NCBI GenBank assembly: GCA_030531905.1
Contig: JAUNMG010000007.1
Location: 1-54,864, forward strand
Origin: a bacterium
GTDB lineage: Bacteria > Bacillota_I > Bacilli_A > RF39 > UBA660
DNA length: 54,864 bases
Direction of reading: 5' to 3'
How positions within the stretch are numbered: position 1 is the stretch's first letter; each line of letters opens with the position of its first letter. A program made the position numbers and the translations under genes. Shown in pieces: positions 1 through 7,282 of this stretch. The notes beneath the pieces were generated by a model. It worked only from the letters and a program-made list of their open reading frames with translations, did no database searches and had not been told where the DNA came from.

Positions 1-2
1 CA

Positions 3-233
3 GAAGAAGTAAGTTTTGAAGGAGGAGTAGGAGAGTCATACGATAAAGAGTGGGCATTAAAAGATCAAGCTTACCGAGATGGAGAAGAAGCAGGAGAAAA
101 GAAAGGAAGAGAGGAAGGTTCAACAACAAAAGCTATTGAGATAGCGAGAAATCTTTTAAAAAATAAAGTAGATATATCTATTATTGTGCAATCTACAGGG
201 TTATCTATTGATGAGGTTAATTCTTTAAATTAA
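3..233 (+). CDS. Rpn-type PD-(D/E)XK nuclease / transposase-like protein, C-terminal part (start outside window)
   Basis: The frame is open from base 3 to the TAA at 231-233, and the start lies upstream of the window. The encoded tail begins EEVSFEGGVGESYDKEWA and matches the tail of the gene at 7283-8218 almost residue for residue up to QAYRDG. The two then diverge in the last 40 residues. Both end in the short helical repeat (NLLKNKVDISIIVQSTGLSIDEVN here) typical of the Rpn / TIGR01784 family of recombination-promoting nucleases. Known for the family: PD-(D/E)XK endonuclease fold, multicopy, associated with mobile DNA. The catalytic part is not visible here. The assignment rests on the paralogue inside the window. 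Confidence 0.75.
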   Translation, partial: EEVSFEGGVGESYDKEWALKDQAYRDGEEAGEKKGREEGSTTKAIEIARNLLKNKVDISIIVQSTGLSIDEVNSLN

Positions 234-262
234 AAACAAGCAATTTTTATGCTTGTTTTTTC
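233..262 (+). terminator. Rho-independent terminator after the Rpn-like gene
   Basis: A 10-bp perfect stem AAAACAAGCA (233-242) / TGCTTGTTTT (250-259), followed by a T-run. It lies between the 3' ends of convergent genes and may serve both strands. Confidence 0.8.
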
Positions 263-274
263 TTGGGTTTATAA

Positions 275-1405
275 TTATTTGTATTTATACTTTTTAGGTT
301 TTTCCATTGATATATTTAAAAGCATACCAACTATAATCATATATGAAAGTAAGCTTGATCCTCCATAACTTATAAATGGTAAAGTAATTCCTGTAATTGG
401 TAGTAGGCCAATAGTCATACCTATATTTTGAACTTGCTGGAATAAAAGCATAGCAACAACTCCGATTAAAACATATCGATCTATATCATTAATCTTCTTT
501 TGAGCAAGCATTACTATCTTAGTATCAAAAAATACAATTAATGATATTAGAAGAAATGATCCTAATAGTCCAAAGTTAGATGCAAAAACAGCAAATATAA
601 AGTCAGTTCCAGCTTCTGGAAAATAAATTGGTGTCTTATTAAAACCATGTCCAAATACACCAGCACTACCAATTGCGGCCATTGCATTTTCAAGTTGTAA
701 TCCCGAACCACTTTTCCAATCAAAAATTCTATTGAACCTATAAAACAAATTAGTACCAAATAACTTTATAAATAACTTTTCTTTCAAAAAATATAGTCCT
801 AATATTGAAGATACTCCAAGTATCAAAATTGTAATCCCAATTATAAACCATCTCAATCTTATGCCTGAGGTAAACATCATAGCAATATAAATTACCAAAT
901 ATATAATTACACATCCTGTATCTGGTTGTAAGAAAGTTAAAATTGAAGGTATCAATACAACAAGTAAAGTTTTCAAAATAAAGATAAATTCTTCTTTTAC
1001 AGTAGGAGAGGTATACTTCATTCTAAAATTATGAATCATTGAAGCAAGAGTTAACATCAAAAATATTTTCATAAATTCACTAGGTTGAAAACTACCAATA
1101 CCAGGTATTACAAACCAACATTTACTATTATTAATTTCACTACCAAAAAATAAAAGCAATAGAAGTAAAACATTTCCAAAGGCATAAAGTATCCAAGTAT
1201 TCTTATATAAATATTCGTTTTTTAGTTTAACTAAAATAACAACAAGTATACTTCCTACTAAATACCAAATCGATTGTTTTAAAGCCAAATTACCATTAGT
1301 TTTTGGAATAAATGCTTGAGCACTATAAATAGTTATTATACTTATAATTGCTAAAAGACAAATTGGTATTAGAATTGATAAATTTAATTTTCTTTTCTGA
1401 TACAT
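275..1405 (-). CDS. rodA: SEDS-family peptidoglycan polymerase, RodA type
   Basis: Polytopic membrane protein of about 376 residues of the RodA/FtsW/SpoVE (SEDS) family, which polymerises glycan strands from lipid II with a partner class B PBP. Visible family marks: FQPSEFMKIF before a membrane helix, DTGCVII, the extracellular loop PEAGTDFIFAVFASNFG holding the conserved acidic residue, and the C-terminal GITLPFISYGGSSLLSYM. The PE..TDFIF loop favours RodA over FtsW. The start is the ATG at 1405 (MYQKRK), preceded by AAAGGAGAG at good spacing. A longer reading to 1447 lacks a ribosome binding site. The gene is transcribed alone and is convergent with the Rpn tail. SpoVE cannot be excluded from sequence alone. 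Confidence 0.88.
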   Translation of the reverse strand: MYQKRKLNLSILIPICLLAIISIITIYSAQAFIPKTNGNLALKQSIWYLVGSILVVILVKLKNEYLYKNTWILYAFGNVLLLLLLFFGSEINNSKCWFVIPGIGSFQPSEFMKIFLMLTLASMIHNFRMKYTSPTVKEEFIFILKTLLVVLIPSILTFLQPDTGCVIIYLVIYIAMMFTSGIRLRWFIIGITILILGVSSILGLYFLKEKLFIKLFGTNLFYRFNRIFDWKSGSGLQLENAMAAIGSAGVFGHGFNKTPIYFPEAGTDFIFAVFASNFGLLGSFLLISLIVFFDTKIVMLAQKKINDIDRYVLIGVVAMLLFQQVQNIGMTIGLLPITGITLPFISYGGSSLLSYMIIVGMLLNISMEKPKKYKYK

Positions 1406-1483
1406 AAAATCTCTCCTTTTATTAGATATTATACCAAATTTTTGCAAGTTTTATCTAAAATAATCATAAAATATACAAAGGAT

Positions 1484-1801
1484 GTGAGTATTATTAAAAA
1501 ATTACCTAAGATTTATCAAAATGATATTAATAAAAAAATTATGAATAACAGAAGTTCTTACTATTCACTAACTTCTAATGATGAAGAAAGAAGTACTATG
1601 TTACTTCCAGATATTAAACTTTTACTAGATGGAATATTTAATGGAGAAAAACAAGCCTTTAATATTCCTGTAATTATAAAGACAAGTACTAAAGTATATG
1701 ATACATTTTTAGTTGCTAGAACATCTACATATTTGTTAACTATCGATCAAGATAGAATTAAAATAGATGATATAGTTTTCATAAAAAGAAAAAATCCTTA
1801 A
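1484..1801 (+). CDS. Conserved-looking hypothetical protein, possible ATT start
   Basis: About 105 residues, soluble, rich in Lys/Ile/Asp, ending TIDQDRIKIDDIVFIKRKNP. No family recognised. The frame is open from a TTG at 1442, but nothing there resembles a ribosome binding site. The only strong one, AAAGGATGTGAG (1477-1488), is too close to the in-frame GTG at 1484 and ideally spaced for an ATT at 1490 or 1493. So the true start may be ATT. The gene is divergent from rodA and its stop overlaps a bidirectional terminator. The last residues (KIDDIVFIKRK) look like a small beta-barrel that sits on a ligand or nucleic acid, but this is only an impression. Confidence 0.6.
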   Translation: MSIIKKLPKIYQNDINKKIMNNRSSYYSLTSNDEERSTMLLPDIKLLLDGIFNGEKQAFNIPVIIKTSTKVYDTFLVARTSTYLLTIDQDRIKIDDIVFIKRKNP

Positions 1802-1816
1802 CGGATTTTTATTTTT
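1789..1816. terminator. Bidirectional intrinsic terminator
   Basis: AAAAATCC / GGATTTTT stem around the stop codon at 1799-1801 with T-runs on both strands, between convergent genes. Confidence 0.75.
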
Positions 1817-2201
1817 AAATAGTTAAATTTATATCACTGTAACATTTTATAGCACAAACACAATTTAAATTAATAGTAAAGAATGTATTAGTTGAAGTGT
1901 ATACACCATTATTATAGTTTAAAACTCTACAAGTACAACAACATCCATCTAATGATTCTACTCTAAATATAGTTTGATCATCTACTGACCAGATAGCTCC
2001 TGTAGAACAGTTATAAAAAGAAATAGGTCTTGTGTTATAACATTCTAATGTTTCAGGTCCTAAGAATGGGCGATCACAACCTTCTTGACAACATTTAGTA
2101 AAACTGTTTCTTTGTAAGTGAATAATTTTATTTATGATTTCACTAATGCAGTTGCACTCATTTTTACAAGAATTTTTTTGTCTTTTATCTTCACACATCA
2201 T
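1815..2201 (-). CDS. cotZ: CotY/CotZ-type spore coat protein (copy 1)
   Basis: 128-residue Cys-rich protein. The pattern CxxGCDRPFLG, then RPISFYN, FRVESLDGCCCTCRVL and a C-terminal NLNCVCAIKCYSD follows the CotY/CotZ/ExsY family of B. subtilis and B. cereus, whose CotZ also ends in a VDLDCFCAINCL-like segment. These proteins form the disulphide-crosslinked outer coat or exosporium basal layer. Start: ATG ATG after AAGGAG. It lies 12 bp downstream of a paralogue in the same orientation, so both are probably one transcript. Known: the family is made in the mother cell late in sporulation. Inference: this organism can sporulate. Confidence 0.82.
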   Translation of the reverse strand: MMCEDKRQKNSCKNECNCISEIINKIIHLQRNSFTKCCQEGCDRPFLGPETLECYNTRPISFYNCSTGAIWSVDDQTIFRVESLDGCCCTCRVLNYNNGVYTSTNTFFTINLNCVCAIKCYSDINLTI

Positions 2202-2213
2202 AATTCTCCTTTC

Positions 2214-2600
2214 TTATATTTCTAAGTAAGTATCATTTAAACATCTTAAGATACAGAAACATTCTAAGTTTACTGTTACAAATTCATTAGTAGCAGTATA
2301 AGTAGTATCATCTTCTCCTGTAGGTCTTAAGATTCTTAAAGTTGCACAACAATCATCAACGTTTTCTACTCTAAATACACTTGAAGTAGTTGGAACATTA
2401 TTTTCAAAATAACTTACTGCAAATAAATTACCATTTCTTGTGTAAAGTGTAATTGGTCTAGTATTATAGATGTAACAACCATTTACTCCTAAAAATGGAC
2501 GATCACAACCTTCCGGAAAACATTCATTGAAACATTCTTTTTGTAAGACGTCAATTACTTTTAAGATCTTCGCAATGCAACAAGATTCAGTATTTTCCAT
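2214..2600 (-). CDS. cotZ: CotY/CotZ-type spore coat protein (copy 2)
   Basis: 128 residues, same architecture as its downstream neighbour: ECFPEGCDRPFLG, TRPITLYTRNG, FRVENVDDCCATLRIL, FVTVNLECFCILRCLND. The last two segments are closer to Bacillus CotZ than in copy 1. It starts at ATG 2600 after a perfect AAGGAGG. Tandem arrangement suggests a local duplication followed by divergence, as with cotY/cotZ in B. subtilis. On the minus strand upstream there is a CATAGAATA (about 2670-2678) resembling a sigma-K -10 element (CATAnnnTA), but no convincing -35 partner, so control by a late sporulation sigma factor is only a suggestion. Confidence 0.85.
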   Translation of the reverse strand: MENTESCCIAKILKVIDVLQKECFNECFPEGCDRPFLGVNGCYIYNTRPITLYTRNGNLFAVSYFENNVPTTSSVFRVENVDDCCATLRILRPTGEDDTTYTATNEFVTVNLECFCILRCLNDTYLEI

Positions 2601-2760
2601 AAAACTCCTCCTTATCTTTTCTAATATAAGATATTCTTCTAATCTAATTTAGTGTATAGCTTATACCTAGTTTATTCTATGATTACAGACAAAAAATCTT
2701 TCCTTTTTTTGAATAATAGGTTATAATTTATAATATATGATTTAACAAGAGGTGATAAAG

Positions 2761-3066
2761 ATGCAATATCTTATTATTGGTCTTATTTTATTGATTATAT
2801 TACTAGCGGTATTGAAAGCTAATTCTAAGGATGCTGAACTTGATTTGAATAAGTTAGTTGAAGCACTTGGTGGGAAAGAAAATATTATTGATACTGAAGT
2901 AGCTCTATCTAGATTTAAGGTAACGCTAAAAGATATTAGTAAAGCTAATAAAGAAGCAATTCAAAAACTTGGGGCTAAAGGTATAGTAGAGATTGATAAT
3001 CAATTAAAAATTATTTTAGGACCAGAATCAAAACAATTAAAGAAATATATTAATGATTTAAAATAA
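2761..3066 (+). CDS. Membrane-anchored PTS EIIB-like domain protein lacking the phospho-cysteine
   Basis: About 101 residues: an N-terminal transmembrane helix (LIIGLILLIILLAVLKA), then a single domain reading LVEALGGKENI ... LSRFKVTLKD ... LGAKGIVEIDNQLKIILGP. This is the glucose-type EIIB fold (PF00367), but the motif that should hold the phosphorylated Cys (CxTRLR) reads ALSRFK, so phosphotransfer chemistry is absent. It starts at the ATG at 2761, 9 bases after AAGAGG; the GTG at 2752 overlaps the ribosome binding site. The gene is monocistronic and ends in a strong terminator. Likely a structural or regulatory relative of EIIB; no transport partner is nearby. Confidence 0.7.
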   Translation: MQYLIIGLILLIILLAVLKANSKDAELDLNKLVEALGGKENIIDTEVALSRFKVTLKDISKANKEAIQKLGAKGIVEIDNQLKIILGPESKQLKKYINDLK

Positions 3067-3068
3067 CA

Positions 3069-3098
3069 AAAAAATGACAAAAAAAGTCATTTTTTTTC
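3069..3098 (+). terminator. Intrinsic terminator
   Basis: AAAAATGAC (7-base loop) GTCATTTTTTTT directly after the EIIB-like gene. Confidence 0.85.
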
Positions 3099-3102
3099 AT
3101 GA

Positions 3103-3136
3103 TTCGACAAAATACGACAAAACATTGTTGTATGAT
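3103..3136 (+). promoter_or_regulatory. Promoter with two Spo0A boxes upstream of the sensor kinase gene
   Basis: TTCGACA at 3103-3109 is the exact reverse complement of the Spo0A box TGTCGAA. A second, one-mismatch copy TACGACA lies at 3113-3119, exactly one helical turn (10 bp) later. A -10-like TATGAT is at 3131-3136, so the first box covers about -40 to -34, where a -35 would be. The same box-to-(-10) spacing of 21 bp recurs in front of sirA at the other end of the window. Confidence 0.6.
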
Positions 3137-3159
3137 AGCCTTATAAGGAAGTGACTAGT

Positions 3160-4434
3160 ATGGAATCTGTTATGATATTTATTGATGAAATATTTTTGGA
3201 GGTTATGTGTTTATTATTTCCAATATCTATTTATATTATTGTAACGGCATATTTTAGAAATCAAAAATGTAATAGGCAGGATGTTTTACTTGAAATTACA
3301 TTATATTCATCAATATATTTACTTATTAAATATGGATGTGAAACTAATTTAATCTATCCTTTGATACTTTTAAATATTCCTCTTTTAGTAGCTTATTTAA
3401 AAGAAAAAAGTAGAATAGCCCTTACTATTTCTTTAATACTAATAATTTATTTTGCAAGGCACACACATATTGATGTTATTTATTTAATAATAGAGTATGC
3501 AATTTACTTTATTACTTATAGATATTTATATTCAAAAAAAGCTACATCTATTTCAGTATTAACGACATTTGTAGTTATAAAGTCTTTTATAATGTCTTTA
3601 GAGATGTTTTTGATATTTAGTCCTGAAAGTAATTATATAATTAACTTTATGCTGATTTTTTCTATCATGACTATTTTTACTTTTATTGGATATTTGATTT
3701 TATATTTCTTAAATAAGGGTGAGGAGATAATAGATTTAAATGATGTTGTATCCAAACTAGAAAAAGAAAAGAAGTTAAGAGAATCTTTATTTAAAATAAC
3801 TCATGAAATTAAAAATCCTATTGCAGTGTGTAAAGGATATTTAGATATGATTGATTATAAGGATACTGATAAAGTTGAAAGATATATTCCTATAATAAAA
3901 GATGAAATTTCAAGGACTTTAATATTAATGGATGACTTTTTAGATTATACTAAAATTCAAGTTGAAAAAGATATTACTGATTTATACTTATTACTTGAAG
4001 ATACTTATAAAATAGTTAAGCCATTATTTAAGAAAAACCAAATAAAATTAACTTTAAATATAGATGATGACGATGATGTTTATATGAATTTAGATTATAA
4101 TAGGTTAAAGCAAGTTCTTGTAAACTTATTAAAGAATAGTATTGAAGCTAAGGATAGTCATAAAAAGAATAATTATGTTAGTATTGATACAATTAGGAAA
4201 AATGATGAAATAATAATAAGAATTAAAGATAATGGAATTGGAATGAATACAAAGAGTTTAGAAAAAGTAGATGAAATGTTTTATACAACTAAAGAAAAGG
4301 GAACAGGACTTGGTGTTGCTTTATCTAAAGAAATTATTTCTCAACATGGTGGTGATATTAAGTATTCTTCTGTTAAAGGAAAATATACTATTGTTGATAT
4401 TATTCTTCCATATCAAGAAAAAAGCTACGATTAA
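3160..4434 (+). CDS. Membrane sensor histidine kinase, sporulation (KinB-like) type
   Basis: About 424 residues. Roughly residues 5-190 form five or six hydrophobic helices with very short loops, resembling KinB/5TM sensors rather than a periplasmic sensor domain. HisKA follows with the phospho-acceptor His in FKITHEIKNP (about residue 214). HATPase_c then shows the N box (LVNLLKNSIEAK), DNGIGMN and GTGLGVALSKEI. No receiver domain is present and no response regulator gene is adjacent, as is usual for Spo0A-phosphorelay kinases. ATG 3160 is preferred over the GTG at 3151, which overlaps AAGGAAG. The Spo0A boxes in its promoter suggest feedback between Spo0A and this kinase; that is inference. 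Confidence 0.85.
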   Translation: MESVMIFIDEIFLEVMCLLFPISIYIIVTAYFRNQKCNRQDVLLEITLYSSIYLLIKYGCETNLIYPLILLNIPLLVAYLKEKSRIALTISLILIIYFARHTHIDVIYLIIEYAIYFITYRYLYSKKATSISVLTTFVVIKSFIMSLEMFLIFSPESNYIINFMLIFSIMTIFTFIGYLILYFLNKGEEIIDLNDVVSKLEKEKKLRESLFKITHEIKNPIAVCKGYLDMIDYKDTDKVERYIPIIKDEISRTLILMDDFLDYTKIQVEKDITDLYLLLEDTYKIVKPLFKKNQIKLTLNIDDDDDVYMNLDYNRLKQVLVNLLKNSIEAKDSHKKNNYVSIDTIRKNDEIIIRIKDNGIGMNTKSLEKVDEMFYTTKEKGTGLGVALSKEIISQHGGDIKYSSVKGKYTIVDIILPYQEKSYD

Positions 4435-4443
4435 GTAGCTTTT
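4419..4443. terminator. Bidirectional terminator overlapping the kinase stop codon
   Basis: AAAAGCTAC / GTAGCTTTT stem around the TAA at 4432-4434, between convergent genes. Confidence 0.75.
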
Positions 4444-4446
4444 AAT

Positions 4447-4740
4447 TTAATAATAGAAATTGTTATTACTGTACATGTAAGGGTATGGGTATGGATAAAC
4501 AGCTTGTGGATAATACATCATGTTTTGACCTCCACAACAAGGTCTTGGACTATTGATTTGATTGTTATTAGCAATTCCATAACCTAAGGCAGTACCAGCA
4601 AGTCCTCCTACAACAAATGGTGCCCAGAAGAATCTTTCATCTTGTGCTTCAGGATAAACTTCGTTACCATTTGTAAAATTAACAGGTTGAAAATTTTCAT
4701 TAGTAGCTCTTAAATCATAAGCTGGATAATAATTATACAT
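4447..4740 (-). CDS. Small Tyr/Pro/Asn-rich protein, possible spore coat or surface protein
   Basis: 97 residues from the ATG at 4740, preceded by AAAGGAG; the apparent GTG start at 4749 lies in that site. It has a Tyr-rich N-terminus (MYNYYPAYDL), a central hydrophobic Gly/Ala segment (WAPFVVGGLAGTALGYGIA), a Cys pair (RPCCGGQ) and a tail of YPYPYPYMY repeats ending NNNFYY. No named family is recognised. Composition and tail resemble small Bacillus coat proteins that become crosslinked through tyrosine. The coat genes at 1.8-2.6 kb and the YqfQ-like gene at 36 kb make a coat role plausible, but this is inference. Confidence 0.6.
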   Translation of the reverse strand: MYNYYPAYDLRATNENFQPVNFTNGNEVYPEAQDERFFWAPFVVGGLAGTALGYGIANNNQINSPRPCCGGQNMMYYPQAVYPYPYPYMYSNNNFYY

Positions 4741-4851
4741 ATAAAACACTCCTTTACTTCTAAAATATGTAAAACTTTTAATTATGTTAAAATAATTGCT
4801 AAAATAAAAGAAATAGTATAAAATAGTTTTTAATGAAAGAGGTGGCTATCT

Positions 4852-5571
4852 ATGGAAAGACTTCAGAAATATATTGCTGAGGCTGGTTATACTTCAAGAA
4901 GAAAAGCAGAAGAGTTGATAAAAAGTGGAAAAGTAGAAGTAGATGGAGTTGTTGTAACAGAACTAGGTACAAAAGTAAGTGGTAAGGAAACTATTACAGT
5001 AGAAGGAAATTTATTAAAAAAGGAAGAAAAAGAATATTATATTTTAAATAAACCAAGAGGAGTAATAACAGCTGTAAGTGATGATAAAAATAGAAAAACA
5101 GTAGTTGATATTATAAAATCAGATAAAAGAATCTATCCAATAGGAAGACTTGACTATGATACAACAGGAGTTTTACTTTTAACTAACGATGGTGAATTTT
5201 CTAATATTTTGATGCATCCAAATGAAAGAATAGAAAAAGTTTATGTTGCTAAGATAAATGGAATTATTAAAGGAGAAGAAATTAATAAGTTAAAAAACGG
5301 TGTTGTAATAGATGGAAGAAAAACAGAAAAGTGTAAAGTTAAATTAAGAAGAGTAGATCCTAAAAATAATACTTCTTATGTATCTTTAATAATTCATGAA
5401 GGAAGAAATCATCAAGTTAAGAAGATGTTTGAAGCTGTGGGATTTAAAGTATTAAAATTAAAAAGAGAAAGAGTTGGAATATTTACTTTAGAAGGACTTA
5501 CATCAGGAGAATATAGAAGATTAAGTCCAAAAGAAGTTTCAATTATTTATTCATTACAAGAGAAAAAATAG
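4852..5571 (+). CDS. rluB: 23S rRNA pseudouridine synthase, RluB/RsuA family
   Basis: 239 residues. An N-terminal S4 RNA-binding domain (LQKYIAEAGYTSRRKAEELI, residues 3-22) is followed by the synthase domain. The catalytic Asp is in GRLDYDTTGVLLLTNDG (about residue 100), and the C-terminal part has IHEGRNHQVKKMFEAVG. Order and length fit RluB, which modifies a uridine in the peptidyl-transferase region of 23S rRNA, rather than RsuA. It starts at ATG 4852 after AAAGAGGTGG. Divergent from the Tyr-rich protein gene; ends in a good terminator. Confidence 0.92.
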   Translation: MERLQKYIAEAGYTSRRKAEELIKSGKVEVDGVVVTELGTKVSGKETITVEGNLLKKEEKEYYILNKPRGVITAVSDDKNRKTVVDIIKSDKRIYPIGRLDYDTTGVLLLTNDGEFSNILMHPNERIEKVYVAKINGIIKGEEINKLKNGVVIDGRKTEKCKVKLRRVDPKNNTSYVSLIIHEGRNHQVKKMFEAVGFKVLKLKRERVGIFTLEGLTSGEYRRLSPKEVSIIYSLQEKK

Positions 5572-5593
5572 ATTTGAATGTTTTTCTCTTTTC
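5559..5593 (+). terminator. Intrinsic terminator after rluB
   Basis: AGAGAAAAA (5559-5567) / TTTTTCTCT (5581-5589), then TTTTCTTTT; the stem overlaps the end of the coding region. Confidence 0.7.
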
Positions 5594-5681
5594 TTTTGTC
5601 GTCAATTAAATAATTGAAATTGAAAATGATTGACTAATAATAAAAAATTAGTGTATTCTAATACTAGAGAAAGTGTAGAAA

Positions 5682-7082
5682 ATGGAAGAAAAGAAAAAAA
5701 TAGGAAATGCAAAACTTTTAGTAATAGCTATCGTATTAATCTTAGTAGTAATAATAGGTACTACATATGCATGGTATAGAATAACTAGAAGTTCTGATAC
5801 TATTAATAAAATTAAAGCCGGAAGTTTAGAAATGACATTAGATGATACTGCAACAGAAGGAATAAAATTATTAAATGAAGTTCCAAAAAGTTATAGTCAA
5901 GTAATGAAGACAGAAGAATACACATTTACATTGACAAATACAGGAACAACAACAAATGATTATACAATCTATTTAGACGATGTATTAAAATTTACTGATG
6001 ACCAAGGTAAGAAAATAACAATAACAGATGATACAAAGCTAGAAGATACAAAAATAAGATATATTTTGTTAAAGGATGGAGAAAGTGCTGCTTCAACAAA
6101 ATCAAAATTATTAAGTGCTGCAACAGAAAGAATCATAGATACAGGAAAAATAGATAAGAATCAAACAATCAAGTATAGTTTGAGAATGTGGATAGATTCT
6201 CGTGCAGAAAATGAAGTAATGGGAAAAATGTTTAATGCAAAACTTAGAGTAGAAGCAAGTCAGTCTACAACTAATGAAGAACCAGAGGTAACAAAACTTT
6301 GTAAAAGAGCAACTACACTTCATACAGAAACCTGTTCAAATACAGATACAACAGGATATTGTCAAGCTGATGGTTACGCTTTAAAAGATACAATAACATA
6401 TGGAAACTTAGGAACAACAGGAACATTAACAAGTGGAGATGCCTTTGACTGTGATGTTAATGGTGATGGAGTGTATGATTCTGCAACAGAAAGATTTTAT
6501 TATGTGTCAGATATGACAAATGGAGTAACGCAAGACTCAAATACAGCAGTATTAATTTATTATAATAATGTAAGTGGTGGAGTAGCATCTAATTCAACTG
6601 CATATGCATATGATGAAAGTGGAAAAAATAATAATGGACCAGTAACAGTAATAAAACAATTACCAACATCAAAACAATGGAGTAATGTAAGTTTAACAAA
6701 TACAATAAGAACAATTACTAACCAAAGTGGAGGTAATACAACAAATGCAGGTAATCTTCCTACAGCATTTAGTTATGAAGGATATGCAGCTAGACTTCTT
6801 ACAGCCCAAGAAGTAAGTACTGGTTGTGTTTTTACAGTAGGAAGTTATACAAAAGGTGAATTAAGTAGTAAATGTAAATATTTAATGGAAAATACAAAAT
6901 ATTCATCAAGTAGTTTAAGAACGTATGGAGGATGGCTAGAATCGCCTGATGCGTCTGATTCCTTCAGCGCTTGGATCGTGTATGCTTATGGCCGCAATGT
7001 CAACACCGGCTACGTCGATAGTGTCAGCAACTTTGGAGTCCGTCCAGCTATAGAAGTAGCAAAAACTAACATAGACTATTAA
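5682..7082 (+). CDS. Secreted TasA/camelysin-like protein fused to a C-type-lectin/DUF6273-like variable domain
   Basis: 466 residues. Residues 1-27 form a signal peptide or anchor (LLVIAIVLILVVIIGTTYAW), as in SipW-processed TasA/CalY proteins. Residues 28-200 are a camelysin-type beta domain nearly identical to the protein at 21184-21786. From about residue 205 a Cys-rich second module follows (LCKRATTLHTETC, DCDVNGDGVYDSATERFYYV, GYAARLLTAQEVSTGC). It ends YGGWLESP - 28 variable-looking residues - NFGVRPAIEVAKTN, the layout of C-lectin/FGE-like DUF6273 domains. The last part is coded by a GC-rich cassette unlike the rest of the gene (next entry). A promoter TTGACT-18-TATTCT lies upstream. 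Likely role: a displayed fibre-forming or matrix protein with a binding tip; the ligand is unknown. Confidence 0.75.
   Translation: MEEKKKIGNAKLLVIAIVLILVVIIGTTYAWYRITRSSDTINKIKAGSLEMTLDDTATEGIKLLNEVPKSYSQVMKTEEYTFTLTNTGTTTNDYTIYLDDVLKFTDDQGKKITITDDTKLEDTKIRYILLKDGESAASTKSKLLSAATERIIDTGKIDKNQTIKYSLRMWIDSRAENEVMGKMFNAKLRVEASQSTTNEEPEVTKLCKRATTLHTETCSNTDTTGYCQADGYALKDTITYGNLGTTGTLTSGDAFDCDVNGDGVYDSATERFYYVSDMTNGVTQDSNTAVLIYYNNVSGGVASNSTAYAYDESGKNNNGPVTVIKQLPTSKQWSNVSLTNTIRTITNQSGGNTTNAGNLPTAFSYEGYAARLLTAQEVSTGCVFTVGSYTKGELSSKCKYLMENTKYSSSSLRTYGGWLESPDASDSFSAWIVYAYGRNVNTGYVDSVSNFGVRPAIEVAKTNIDY
6942..7049 (+). other. Candidate DGR variable region (adenine-mutagenised cassette) at the end of the TasA-like gene
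   Basis: By hand count the 36 codons from 6942 to 7049 are 58/108 G+C (54%) in a gene otherwise about one-third G+C, and adenine falls to under 20%. The codons split into two classes. One has no A at all: GCG, GCT, TGG, GTG, GGC, GTC. The other has the form NNY: GAT TCT GAT TCC TTC AGC ATC TAT TAT CGC AAT AAC ACC TAC GAT AGT AGC AAC TTT. That is what results when AAY codons of a template repeat are randomised at adenines and everything else is kept. It encodes the surface loop of a C-lectin-like domain, followed at once by a return to A+T-rich codons. No reverse transcriptase or template repeat is in the window. Confidence 0.6.
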
Positions 7083-7282
7083 TATTAAAAAAATAAATTT
7101 ATATGAAATTTAATTATTTCATGAAATTATAAATATCAATTATAAAAATTACTAAAGGGAAAAATTAAAATTGGTTAGTTTTTCTCTTTTTAATTTGTAA
7201 AAATGGTCATTTGCTAAATATTTTTACTTGTGATAAGTTCTTTCTGCTTGCAAGTAAAATAAATTAGAAAGAGGCGATTAAT

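Noticed and set aside
562..759. Short minus-strand ORF inside rodA
   Set aside because: Lies in another frame of the rodA coding sequence; its product is a frame shadow with no start signal.
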